The notes under the pieces: generated by a model
What the model saw: the letters and a program-made list of their open reading frames with translations, nothing else
What the model was told of the DNA's origin: nothing
The model's database searches: none
Assembly (NCBI GenBank): GCA_023432075.1
Contig: JAEYVD010000533.1
Span: 1 to 14,675 of the forward strand
DNA length: 14,675 nucleotides
Source: Pseudomonadota bacterium
Lineage (GTDB): Bacteria; Pseudomonadota; Gammaproteobacteria; Burkholderiales; Burkholderiaceae_B
Reading direction: 5' to 3'
Part shown: piece after piece, positions 5,914-12,885 of the stretch
How positions within the stretch are numbered: the stretch's first letter is position 1
Layout: the number at the start of each line of letters is the position of its first letter
Position numbers and translations under genes: made by a program

Positions 5914-7684
5914 TTCTGCCGCACGGAATGCGCCAGCGGGCTCCCAGCCCGTCAAATCCGAACTCTGGACCCGGATCTACAGCCGAGTCGGTTCCTACTG
6001 GAAGGGCTTGCTGGCGGCCGTCCTCCTGATGGCAGGCGCCGCAGCCACGCAGCCCGTGCTGGCGGTCATCATGAAGCCGCTCCTGGACGGCGGCTTCTCC
6101 GGCGCCAAACCGTATTACGTCTGGGCGCTGCCGCTGGCGGTCGTGGGCCTGATCCTGGTGCGCGGCATCTGCAACTTCTTCAGCGACTACCTGCTGGCCT
6201 GGGTGGCCAACAACGTGCTGCTGGGCATGCGGCGCGACATGTTCGAGCGCCTTCTGGGCCTGCCGGACGCCGATTTCAAACGGGGCGACACTGGGCGCCT
6301 CCTGAACCGCTTCACCATCGACGCCGGCAACGTCACCGGCTATGCCACGGACGTCATCACCGTGCTGGTGCGCGAAACCCTGGTGGTCATCGCGCTGATC
6401 TGCGTGCTGCTCTACATGTCTTGGGTGCTGACGCTGATCATCCTGGTCATGCTGCCGGTCTCGGTCATGATCTCGCGGTTCTTCATCAAGCGTCTGCGCC
6501 GCATCAACCGCGAAACCGTCAACATGAACGCCGAGCTGACCCGCGTGGTCGGCGAGGGCATCGACGGCCAGCGCGTCATCAAGCTGTTCGACGGTTACGA
6601 AGTCGAACGCGGCCGTTTCGATTTCGTCAGCCGGCGCCTGCGCCGTTTTGCCATGCGCACCGCCACGGCCGATGCCGCCCTGACGCCGCTCACGCAGGTC
6701 TGCATCTCGATCTCCGTGGGCGCGGTCATCGCCGTGGCGCTCAGCCAGGCCAACAGCGGCTCGCTCACCGTGGGCAGTTTTGCCTCGTTCATGGCCGCGC
6801 TGGCCCAGATCTTCGATCCCATCAAGCGCCTCACCAACGTGGCCGCCCGCATGCAAAAGATGCTGGTCTCGGCCGAAAGCGTGTTCACCCTGATCGACCA
6901 GATTCCGGAAAACGACACCGGCACCAAAGAGCTGCCCGAGCCCGTGCGCGGCAAGGTCGAATTCCGCAACGTGTCGCATCGCTTCCCCGACGCCGACCGC
7001 GACACGGTCAACGACATTTCCTTCGTGGTCGAACCCGGCCAGACCGTCGCCCTCGTGGGGCGTTCGGGCAGCGGCAAGACCACGCTGGTCAACATGCTGC
7101 CCCGCTTCGTGCTGGCCGACAGCGGCCAGATCCTCGTGGACGACGCGCCCATCGATGAACTGACGCTGCGCAGCCTGCGCTCGCACCTGTCGCTGGTCAG
7201 CCAGGACGTCGTGCTGTTCGACGACACGATCGCCGCCAACGTCGGCTACGGCGCATTGGGCAATTCCAGCGAGCAAAAGGTGCGCGACGCGCTGGCCGCG
7301 GCCAACCTGCTCGAGTTCGTCGAAGGCCTGCCGCAAGGCATCAACACCCCGGTGGGCGAGAACGCTGCCCGCCTGTCCGGCGGACAGCGCCAGCGTCTGG
7401 CGATCGCGCGCGCGCTCATCAAGAACGCGCCCATCCTGATCCTGGACGAAGCGACCTCGGCGCTGGACAACGAGTCCGAACGCCAGGTGCAGGCCTCGCT
7501 GGAACGCCTGATGAAGGGGCGCACCACGCTGGTCATCGCGCACCGCCTGTCTACTGTCCAGAACGCCGACCGCATCATCGTCCTGGACGCGGGCAAGATC
7601 GTCGAACAGGGGCCGCACGCGGAACTGCTGGCTGCCGATGGCCTGTACGCCTCGCTTTACAAAATGCAGTTCCGGGAAGACTGA
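5900..7684 (+). CDS. msbA: Lipid A-core ABC exporter (flippase) MsbA
   Basis: A 594-residue half-transporter that, as a homodimer, flips lipid A-core across the inner membrane using ATP. The N-terminal membrane domain spans roughly residues 25-330 with six helices. The nucleotide-binding domain has Walker A GRSGSGKTT (387-395), the signature LSGGQ (492-496), Walker B ILILDEATSALD with D516-E517, and the H-loop H548. All catalytic residues are present, and length is close to E. coli MsbA (582). The GTG start at 5900 lies after AGCGAG; a TTG at 5909 is an alternative. It is divergent from the WaaF-like gene and close to the core glycosyltransferases, placing the export step beside core assembly. 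A rho-independent terminator follows at 7711-7732, so it is probably transcribed alone. Confidence 0.96.
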   Translation: MIPLNSAARNAPAGSQPVKSELWTRIYSRVGSYWKGLLAAVLLMAGAAATQPVLAVIMKPLLDGGFSGAKPYYVWALPLAVVGLILVRGICNFFSDYLLAWVANNVLLGMRRDMFERLLGLPDADFKRGDTGRLLNRFTIDAGNVTGYATDVITVLVRETLVVIALICVLLYMSWVLTLIILVMLPVSVMISRFFIKRLRRINRETVNMNAELTRVVGEGIDGQRVIKLFDGYEVERGRFDFVSRRLRRFAMRTATADAALTPLTQVCISISVGAVIAVALSQANSGSLTVGSFASFMAALAQIFDPIKRLTNVAARMQKMLVSAESVFTLIDQIPENDTGTKELPEPVRGKVEFRNVSHRFPDADRDTVNDISFVVEPGQTVALVGRSGSGKTTLVNMLPRFVLADSGQILVDDAPIDELTLRSLRSHLSLVSQDVVLFDDTIAANVGYGALGNSSEQKVRDALAAANLLEFVEGLPQGINTPVGENAARLSGGQRQRLAIARALIKNAPILILDEATSALDNESERQVQASLERLMKGRTTLVIAHRLSTVQNADRIIVLDAGKIVEQGPHAELLAADGLYASLYKMQFRED

Positions 7685-7710
7685 CCCGGCGCATGCGCCT
7701 TCTTCCTGCA

Positions 7711-7732
7711 GCCGCCCCTCGGGGCGGTTTTT
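7711..7732 (+). terminator. Rho-independent terminator of msbA
   Basis: CCGCCC (7712-7717), tetraloop CTCG and GGGCGG (7722-7727) are followed by five T (7728-7732). It lies 27 bp after the msbA stop codon and well before the kefC start. Confidence 0.85.
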
Positions 7733-7750
7733 CATTGCCGAAGTTCCTGT

Positions 7751-7778
7751 TTGCCAATCCCGCGGTTTGCCGGAAAAT
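7751..7778 (+). promoter_or_regulatory. Candidate kefC promoter
   Basis: TTGCCA (7751-7756, 5/6 match to the -35) and GAAAAT (7773-7778, 4/6 match to the -10) are separated by 16 bp. They lie between the msbA terminator and the kefC start, so transcription would begin near 7785. This is a weak match, but a promoter is needed here because the preceding gene is terminated. Confidence 0.28.
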
Positions 7779-7781
7779 GGC

Positions 7782-7806
7782 CCCAGCCTGCGCATAGCGG
7801 GCTGGG
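7782..7806 (+). other. Stem-loop in the kefC leader
   Basis: CCCAGCC (7782-7788) and GGCTGGG (7800-7806) form a 7-bp stem with an 11-nt loop. It would lie at or near the 5' end of the kefC message. No T-run follows, so it is not a terminator. It may stabilise the transcript or be chance in GC-rich DNA. Confidence 0.3.
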
Positions 7807-7851
7807 CGGCGTCCCAGGCGCTTCGGCCCGCCATGCAACCAGGAGCGCTCC

Positions 7852-9657
7852 ATGGCCCTGCCTTCCGAAGGCAATCAAGTTCTCAACGTCGTCGTCCTGC
7901 TCGGCGCAGCGGTGATTGCCGTCCCCTTGTTCAAACGTCTCGGGCTGGGTTCGGTCCTGGGCTATCTCGCCGCCGGCCTGGCGATCGGCCCGTTCGGCAT
8001 CGGCTTTTTCTCCGACCCCAAATCCATCCTGCACGTCGCCGAGCTGGGCGTGGTGATGTTCCTGTTCATCATCGGACTGGAGATGCAGCCGTCGCGCCTC
8101 TGGAAGCTGCGCGGCGAAATCTTCGGGCTGGGCGTCGCACAGGTGCTGGTTTGCGGCGCGCTGCTTACCGGGGTCGGGTTGCTGGCTGGCCTGTCGGGCG
8201 CCGCGGCCTTCATGGCCGCGATGGGCTTCGTGCTTTCCTCCACGGCCATCGTGATGCAGATCCTGGCCGAGCGCGACGAGACCACCAGCGCGCAGGGCCA
8301 GCGCATCGTCTCCATTCTCCTCCTCGAAGATCTGGCGATCGTCCCGCTGCTGGCGCTGGCCGCCTTGCTGGCTCCGGCAAGCAGCGGCAGCGAGGGCAAT
8401 CCGTGGCTGCAGGCCGCTATCGCGCTCGGCTGCATTCTGGCGCTGCTGGCTGCGGGCCGGTGGCTGCTCAATCCGCTGTTCCGCCTGCTGGCCGCAGCGC
8501 ATGCCCGCGAAGTGATGACCGCGGCCGCACTGCTCGTCGTGCTGGGCGCCGCGCTGCTGATGGAACTGGGCGGCTTGTCCATGGCCATGGGCGCGTTCCT
8601 GGCCGGTGTGCTGCTGTCCGAGTCCACATTCCGCCATCAGCTCGAAGCCGATATCGAGCCCTTTCGCGGCATCCTGCTAGGCCTGTTCTTCCTGGGCGTG
8701 GGCATGTCGCTGGATCTTCTGGCGGTGGCGCGGGAATGGCCGCTTATCCTGGCGGGCGTCGTCGTCTTCATGGCGGTCAAATCCGTGGGCGTCTATATCG
8801 TGGCGCGCCTGCTGCGCGCCACCCATGCCGAAGCGATCACCCGTTGCGCGTTGCTGGCGCAAGGCGGCGAGTTTGCCTTCGTGCTCTACAGCGCAGCCGC
8901 TGAAAAAGGCATCTTCGACGCGCATACGGGCGCGGTGCTGACTGCGGTCGTCATCATTTCCATGGCGCTCACGCCGCTGTGCGTGCTGGCCTTGCGCTGG
9001 CTCCTGCCCAAACCCACGCTGTCCATGGATGGCGTGGATGTGGCCCGCGATCTGGACGGCTGTGCGCTGATCGTCGGTTTTGGCCGTTTCGGCCAGATTG
9101 TGACGCAGGCAATGCTGGCCCGCGGGGTCAAGGTCTCGATCCTGGACATCGATACCGACGCGATCCGCGCCGCGGCAAAGTGGGGGGTGAAGGTGTATTA
9201 CGGGGACGGTACGCGAGCCGACATGCTGCGTTCGGCCGGCGCCGAAAATGCCTGCGCCATCCTGGTGTGCATCAACGATCCGCGCGCCGCCACCCACATG
9301 GTGCAGCTCATCAAGTCCGAATTTCCGCTGGTGCGCGTGGTGGTTCGGGCGTACGACCGCATTCATTCGCTGGCGCTGGCCCGCGAGGGGGTGGATTTCC
9401 AGGTCCGGGAAACCCTGGAATCGGCGCTGGTCTTTGGCGGAGCGGCGCTGCGCGCCATTGGCGTGCCGCCCGACGAGGCCGAGGAGGTCATTCAGGATGT
9501 CCGGCAACGCGACACCGAACGCTTCGATCTGGAGGTGGCCGGCGGCCTGTTCGCCGGCCGCTCACTGCTTTACGGAAATATGACAGGCCAACCGGACGGC
9601 ATCAATGACCGGCCGGACCGCGAAACCGGAGACGCCGCAGCCAGTCCATCCGCCTGA
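7852..9657 (+). CDS. kefC: KefC-type glutathione-regulated K+/H+ antiporter (CPA2)
   Basis: A 601-residue antiporter of the CPA2 family that exports K+ in exchange for H+ and acidifies the cytoplasm during electrophile stress. The first roughly 385 residues form the multi-helix exchanger domain. A loop at about 262-271 reads HQLEADIEPF, with acidic E265 and D267, matching the regulatory loop of E. coli KefC more closely than KefB. A C-terminal RCK_N (Rossmann) domain starts with GFGRFGQ (409-415) and continues through VYYGDGTRADMLRSAGA. Glutathione gating is inferred from this resemblance. The ATG at 7852 follows AGGAG (7841-7845) at 6-nt spacing. No KefF/KefG-type ancillary oxidoreductase gene is next to it in this window. 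It seems to be a single-gene unit between the msbA terminator and a 576-bp gap. Confidence 0.92.
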   Translation: MALPSEGNQVLNVVVLLGAAVIAVPLFKRLGLGSVLGYLAAGLAIGPFGIGFFSDPKSILHVAELGVVMFLFIIGLEMQPSRLWKLRGEIFGLGVAQVLVCGALLTGVGLLAGLSGAAAFMAAMGFVLSSTAIVMQILAERDETTSAQGQRIVSILLLEDLAIVPLLALAALLAPASSGSEGNPWLQAAIALGCILALLAAGRWLLNPLFRLLAAAHAREVMTAAALLVVLGAALLMELGGLSMAMGAFLAGVLLSESTFRHQLEADIEPFRGILLGLFFLGVGMSLDLLAVAREWPLILAGVVVFMAVKSVGVYIVARLLRATHAEAITRCALLAQGGEFAFVLYSAAAEKGIFDAHTGAVLTAVVIISMALTPLCVLALRWLLPKPTLSMDGVDVARDLDGCALIVGFGRFGQIVTQAMLARGVKVSILDIDTDAIRAAAKWGVKVYYGDGTRADMLRSAGAENACAILVCINDPRAATHMVQLIKSEFPLVRVVVRAYDRIHSLALAREGVDFQVRETLESALVFGGAALRAIGVPPDEAEEVIQDVRQRDTERFDLEVAGGLFAGRSLLYGNMTGQPDGINDRPDRETGDAAASPSA

Positions 9658-9728
9658 CGGCTATTTTTCGGTGTGCATTTCGGGTTCTTTGCATTACTTT
9701 ACGCATCATTTCACGCGCAAAATCAAGC

Positions 9729-9870
9729 AGCTAGGGTAGATTAATCCGCAATGACGCTTCACTCAGGAAGCGCTTTTGCCAGGGGGCTGCCATGCTGCAA
9801 ACGGACCGTAATTCGACTACGTCGCACGCCATCGGAATCGAGCTAGCCCGGCGTCAGGCCATGACGCTTC
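9729..9870 (+). repeat. Two copies of a split direct repeat (AGCTAG ... ATGACGCTTC)
   Basis: AGCTAG at 9729-9734 is followed by ATGACGCTTC at 9751-9760. AGCTAG at 9841-9846 is followed by ATGACGCTTC at 9861-9870. The word pairs are spaced almost identically (22 and 20 nt, start to start). The second copy lies inside the small ORF. This may be chance or a decayed local duplication. Confidence 0.35.
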
Positions 9871-10022
9871 GATGCGGATTCTCGGGCTTGCTCACCCGCC
9901 AATTGATGGCGCAGGCCGGTGGGGCAGGGCCCGCGTGGGCCATCAACGCCCACCGGGAAACCGACAAGGCGCGCGGGGCCAAGGCCTTCCCCTTCCGCAT
10001 CGCCGCGGCCGCGGTTTCCTGA
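9792..10022 (+). CDS. Small hypothetical protein (doubtful)
   Basis: A 76-residue ORF with no family I recognise. For it: the ATG follows AGGGGG with 5-nt spacing, an AT-rich region upstream could hold a promoter, and a GC-rich hairpin with a T-rich tail (10034-10058) lies 12 bp after the stop. Against it: no conserved motif, no signal peptide or membrane helix, an uneven composition (the first half polar, the second half rich in Ala, Gly and Arg), and overlapping open frames of similar length as expected by chance at this GC content. It could be a species-restricted small protein, or the segment may be an untranslated or small RNA. It lies between kefC and the diguanylate cyclase gene without overlap to either. 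Confidence 0.35.
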   Translation: MLQTDRNSTTSHAIGIELARRQAMTLRCGFSGLLTRQLMAQAGGAGPAWAINAHRETDKARGAKAFPFRIAAAAVS

Positions 10023-10033
10023 ACGCCCCGCGT

Positions 10034-10058
10034 CGGGCGCACCGCGCCCGGCTTTCTT
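10034..10058 (+). terminator. Possible rho-independent terminator after the small ORF
   Basis: CGGGCGC (10034-10040), a 3-nt loop ACC, and GCGCCCG (10044-10050) form a perfect 7-bp stem, followed by GCTTTCTT (10051-10058). The T-run is interrupted, so efficiency is uncertain. If real, it separates the upstream unit from the diguanylate cyclase gene. Confidence 0.42.
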
Positions 10059-10061
10059 CTC

Positions 10062-10085
10062 GTGCCCGGGCTCCTTTCCGGGCAC
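10062..10085 (+). other. Second stem-loop just after the first
   Basis: GTGCCCGG (10062-10069) and CCGGGCAC (10078-10085) form a perfect 8-bp stem with an 8-nt loop. No T-run follows. It lies only 11 bp after the first hairpin stem and about 150 bp before the cyclase start, so it may be part of a tandem termination region or of the cyclase leader. Confidence 0.4.
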
Positions 10086-10233
10086 CCATTCCCGTCACCC
10101 GCGCTGATCGCCGCCCCTGACTTTGCCATCCGGGGGCGCGATGCCTTGCGCCTGGCATCGGACATCGGCATCATCATGCACAGCTTGCTGCTGAACTACG
10201 CCACCCCGACCGCCACCGCGAAGGAGCGCCGTA

Positions 10234-11706
10234 TTGAAATCACGCGGGATCGTGCACCGTACGCTGTACGCGCTGGCCGGCATCGTCGCCATCGGTATCT
10301 GTACGGCAGCAGTCGCTCTGCTGTGGATGGACCGCCGCGTCACCTGGGACGCGGCCTACGTATCGGCCCGCAACCTGGCCAGCGTGCTCGCGGCAGACAT
10401 AGGCCGCACGTTGCATGTCTACGATCTGTCTCTGCAAGGCGTGGTCGAGCGTCTCCAAGACCCCGGCGTTGCCGACCTCGAACCGGAATCCCGCCACCGG
10501 TTTCTCTTTGACCGTTCGGCCACGGCCGCGTACCTCGGCGCCATCGTCGTGCTCGACGCCCAAGGCAACATCCGGTACGACTCGCTTGCCTCAACGCCGC
10601 CCCAGGTCAATTTTGCGGACCGGGACTACTTCAAGGTGCACCAGGACGCGGACGACGTCGGCCTCTTCGTCAGCCGGCCATACGACAGCCGTCTGCGCAG
10701 CGGCGATGAAAGCATTGCCATCAGCCGGCGCATCTCCAACGCCGATGGCAGCTTCGCCGGCGTTGTTGCCGGCTCGCTGCGAATGGCGTACTTTCGCGAT
10801 CGCTTTGCCGAAGTGTCCATCGGCCCGCACGACGCCATCACCGTGTTTCGCAACGATGGCGTCGTCCTCTTGCGCAATCCCTATTCACGCGCGGACTTCG
10901 ACAGCGGCGTCGACGTGCCGCTCGACTTTCAGCAATACCTGATTGGCCGCGAGGGCGCATTTGTCGGCGTTCTGTCGCACGACGGCGTCAACCGGTTGTA
11001 TGCGTTTGACGCCATCGAGCGCACGCCGCTGGTGATCGACGTGGCCCTGGCCGTCGATGATCTGCTCGAACCCTGGGTGCGCCGCGCCGCGCTGATCGTG
11101 CCCGTGACACTGGCGCTTTTCGCATCGGTAATGGCCCAGATCGTCCTTTTCAGACGCGAGATGCGTTGGAGGCAGGCGTTCGAGGCGCAATTGGCGCGTC
11201 AGGCCCAGACGGACGGACTTACCGGCATCGCCAACCGGCGCACCTTCGACGAGGTGCTGGAAACGGAATGGGCGGCCGCGCGGCGCGATCGCGTGCCGCT
11301 GTCGCTGCTGTTCCTGGATGCCGACCGCTTCAAGCTTTACAACGATCGCTATGGTCACCAGGAAGGCGACGTGCTGCTCAAGATGCTGGCGCTTGCGCTT
11401 CAGAACAAGGCTCGCCGTCCGCGTGATCTGGCGGCCCGTTACGGCGGCGAAGAGTTTGTGGTGCTGCTGCCCGACACGCGCAGCGAACAGGCACGGGTCA
11501 TCGCCGAAAGCATCCGTCGCGCAGTCGCGGACCTAGCCATTCCGCATGAAGACAACGAAGGCGGTATCGTCACCGTCAGCATCGGCGTTGCTACGGTCGT
11601 CCCGCAAGGCGACGACGCCTCGGCCGCACTCGTGGAAGCCGCCGATGCGGCGGTGTACCAGGCAAAGGCCGCGGGCCGCAATCGCGTCGCGTCCGCGCCG
11701 GCCTGA
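10234..11706 (+). CDS. Membrane-bound diguanylate cyclase with periplasmic sensor domain
   Basis: A 490-residue protein that should make cyclic di-GMP from two GTP. Layout: membrane helix (about 10-31), a periplasmic Cache/PDC-like sensor region (about 35-280, with NFADRDYF), a second helix (about 285-307), a short linker, and a GGDEF domain from DGLTG (327-331). The active site is GGEEF (404-408). An intact inhibitory I-site RXXD (R395-D398) lies exactly five residues before it, so product feedback is expected. There is no EAL domain. The start is TTG at 10234, chosen because AAGGAG (10221-10226) lies 7 nt upstream and the reading puts a basic N-terminus directly before the first helix. The ligand is unknown. 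It is convergent with the DUF3053 lipoprotein gene, and no partner effector gene is adjacent. Confidence 0.92.
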   Translation: MKSRGIVHRTLYALAGIVAIGICTAAVALLWMDRRVTWDAAYVSARNLASVLAADIGRTLHVYDLSLQGVVERLQDPGVADLEPESRHRFLFDRSATAAYLGAIVVLDAQGNIRYDSLASTPPQVNFADRDYFKVHQDADDVGLFVSRPYDSRLRSGDESIAISRRISNADGSFAGVVAGSLRMAYFRDRFAEVSIGPHDAITVFRNDGVVLLRNPYSRADFDSGVDVPLDFQQYLIGREGAFVGVLSHDGVNRLYAFDAIERTPLVIDVALAVDDLLEPWVRRAALIVPVTLALFASVMAQIVLFRREMRWRQAFEAQLARQAQTDGLTGIANRRTFDEVLETEWAAARRDRVPLSLLFLDADRFKLYNDRYGHQEGDVLLKMLALALQNKARRPRDLAARYGGEEFVVLLPDTRSEQARVIAESIRRAVADLAIPHEDNEGGIVTVSIGVATVVPQGDDASAALVEAADAAVYQAKAAGRNRVASAPA

Positions 11707-11722
11707 CGATCAGCCTGGCAAG

Positions 11723-11756
11723 AAAAAGTCCCGCCGCACCTTGAGGTGACGGCGGG
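11723..11756 (-). terminator. Rho-independent terminator of the DUF3053 lipoprotein gene
   Basis: CCCGCCG-CACC (11730-11740) pairs with GGTG-A-CGGCGGG (11745-11756) with one bulged A and a TTGA loop. On the minus strand the stem is followed, after two bases, by five T (A-run at plus 11723-11727). It lies about 30 bp after the minus-strand stop. The plus side has no T-run, so it is at best a weak terminator for the cyclase gene. Confidence 0.8.
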
Positions 11757-11788
11757 GCGATGCATGGCGCAGCGTGCTTGAGCGGCTC

Positions 11789-12490
11789 TTAGCGGCCCAT
11801 GATCACGGCCTGCAAGCGCGTCTGTGCCTGCTGCACGTTCTTGGCCTGGGCGTTCATCTCTTGCAGAAGCTTGTTCAGCTCGGCCTGCACGGCAGGGTCG
11901 GTCACCGTCACGCTGTTGCCCGAGATCTCGATCTTCGACTTGTTCGCTTCCACGTAGTCCGCGATCTTCAGCGTGACGTCGTAGGTGGCGTTGATCTGCG
12001 GCAGCACATCGCCAAACGTGTCGGCCGGCAGGGTGATGGTCTTCTCGTAAGCCTTGTCGTACACGGCCTTCAGGTCTTCAGGCTGCTTGAGTTGGGCGTG
12101 AGCCGCGTCGGCCTTGGCGCGGTGTTCCTTCAGCGCCGCGTTCATGTCGTTCAGACCGGCACGCACGGTCTTCAGGTCTTCGCGACGCGTGACGATATCG
12201 TTCACCGAGCGCACCTGGCCCTTCTGCAGGATGCTCGACAGCGGCTTGACCGACGCATCCATGCCGGCGTTGAAGTCGGTGATCACGGCGTAGTGGGCCG
12301 CGTAATCGCCGAAGGACTTCTTTTCTTCCTCCGTCAGCTTCGGCACGCGCACGCCCGGCTTATCGACGATGCGCGTTTGCAGGAACTGCGTGAATGCGGC
12401 GCGCTGCTCGGGCTCCTTGTCGCCGCAGGCTGCCAGCATCAGCGGCAGCGCCGCGACCAGTACCAGGAACGGACGGAATAGGGACTTCAT
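11789..12490 (-). CDS. DUF3053 family lipoprotein (YiaF-like)
   Basis: A 233-residue lipoprotein of unknown function. The first 22 residues are a lipoprotein signal: basic MKSLFR, a hydrophobic stretch and the lipobox LAAC with the lipidated cysteine at 22. The next residue is Gly rather than Asp, which suggests outer-membrane sorting by the Lol rule. The mature part has FLQTRIVDKPGVRVPKLTEE and an AHYAVITDFNAGM segment characteristic of DUF3053 (E. coli YiaF is of similar length), followed by long charged helices that may form coiled coil. The start at 12490 is preferred over an in-frame ATG at 12547 because GGAGGT lies 7 nt upstream and the signal peptide begins there. It is a monocistronic unit with its own terminator, convergent with the diguanylate cyclase gene. 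Confidence 0.9.
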   Translation of the reverse strand: MKSLFRPFLVLVAALPLMLAACGDKEPEQRAAFTQFLQTRIVDKPGVRVPKLTEEEKKSFGDYAAHYAVITDFNAGMDASVKPLSSILQKGQVRSVNDIVTRREDLKTVRAGLNDMNAALKEHRAKADAAHAQLKQPEDLKAVYDKAYEKTITLPADTFGDVLPQINATYDVTLKIADYVEANKSKIEISGNSVTVTDPAVQAELNKLLQEMNAQAKNVQQAQTRLQAVIMGR

Positions 12491-12597
12491 TGCAATGACC
12501 TCCGAATGACTAAGGGAAAAGCGCCGAGGCGGTAACCGACCCGGCAAAGCGCCCGCAGCTTATCGATAACCCTTACTCGTCGCCATCCGTTTCAGAA

Positions 12598-12626
12598 ATC
12601 ATTGCAAACGAATCGTTAAGTCACAA
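12598..12626 (-). promoter_or_regulatory. Candidate promoter of the DUF3053 gene with a dyad in the spacer
   Basis: On the minus strand TTGTGA (plus 12621-12626) and AATGAT (plus 12598-12603) are spaced 17 bp, each a 4/6 match. The spacer contains a perfect 5-1-5 inverted repeat, AACGA-A-TCGTT (plus 12607-12617), in the position of a repressor operator. The leader to the ATG at 12490 would be about 100 nt. Promoter and operator are inferred from position only. Confidence 0.25.
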
Positions 12627-12819
12627 AATCCACACATATCGAGTTGAAGCCGGTTCGCGATTCGGGTATGGCTACTCGCTCTCGCACGCGCGCTGAATGC
12701 GGACCTGGCGAAGAGCGGCCGCCAGCGCGGTTCACGGCTCATACGCGCGCATCGATGGGCGCGCAGACATATCGCCATTTCGGCCGCCCGATGGCCCCCA
12801 TCCTGTCGCACCGGAAATG

Positions 12820-12846
12820 AAAAAAGCCGCGCTTGCAGGCGCGGCT
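12820..12846 (-). terminator. Rho-independent terminator of rng
   Basis: AGCCGCGC (12825-12832) and GCGCGGCT (12839-12846) form a perfect 8-bp stem with a TTGCAG loop. On the minus strand it runs into six T (plus 12820-12825). It lies 39 bp after the rng stop codon. Confidence 0.87.
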
Positions 12847-12885
12847 CTTCCGTCGGTCCGATGACTAGGCATTCTTCTTATGCCG

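Larger units (their letters stand above)
9658..10233. other. 576-bp gap between kefC and the diguanylate cyclase gene
   Basis: The gap starts with a relatively AT-rich stretch (about 9660-9745) that probably holds promoter elements; TTTCAC (9709-9714) and TAGGGT (9732-9737), 17 bp apart, are the best pair I see and are weak. It also holds a short imperfect repeat, a doubtful small ORF (9792-10022), two hairpins (10034-10085), and the Shine-Dalgarno AAGGAG (10221-10226) of the cyclase gene. No tRNA, IS end or conserved riboswitch core was recognised. Confidence 0.6.
12491..12885. other. 395-bp gap between the DUF3053 gene and rng
   Basis: No credible gene. Reading right to left it holds the rng terminator (12820-12846), a 6-bp GCGCGC stem-loop (12745-12764, loop ATCGATGG), and the likely promoter region of the lipoprotein gene (12598-12626). 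A 70-codon minus-strand frame (12811-12599) is Arg- and Ala-rich without motif or Shine-Dalgarno support and is left out. Confidence 0.6.

Noticed and set aside
5807..7834. Long open minus-strand frame continuing the heptosyltransferase frame across all of msbA (999 codons in total)
   Set aside because: The homologous part starts at 5806. Upstream of that the translation is His-, Gln- and Arg-rich low-complexity sequence, the usual mirror of a GC-rich gene. msbA on the other strand is complete with all motifs.
7732..8637. Minus-strand frame opposite the kefC start
   Set aside because: Gln/Arg-rich shadow translation; the antiporter on + is unmistakable.
9655..9668. Terminator after kefC (short GC inverted repeat then a T-run)
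   Set aside because: The stem is only about 3 bp, too weak to call despite the T-run.
12599..12811. 70-codon minus-strand ORF in the gap before the DUF3053 gene
   Set aside because: Arg- and Ala-rich, no Shine-Dalgarno, and it overlaps the likely promoter region.
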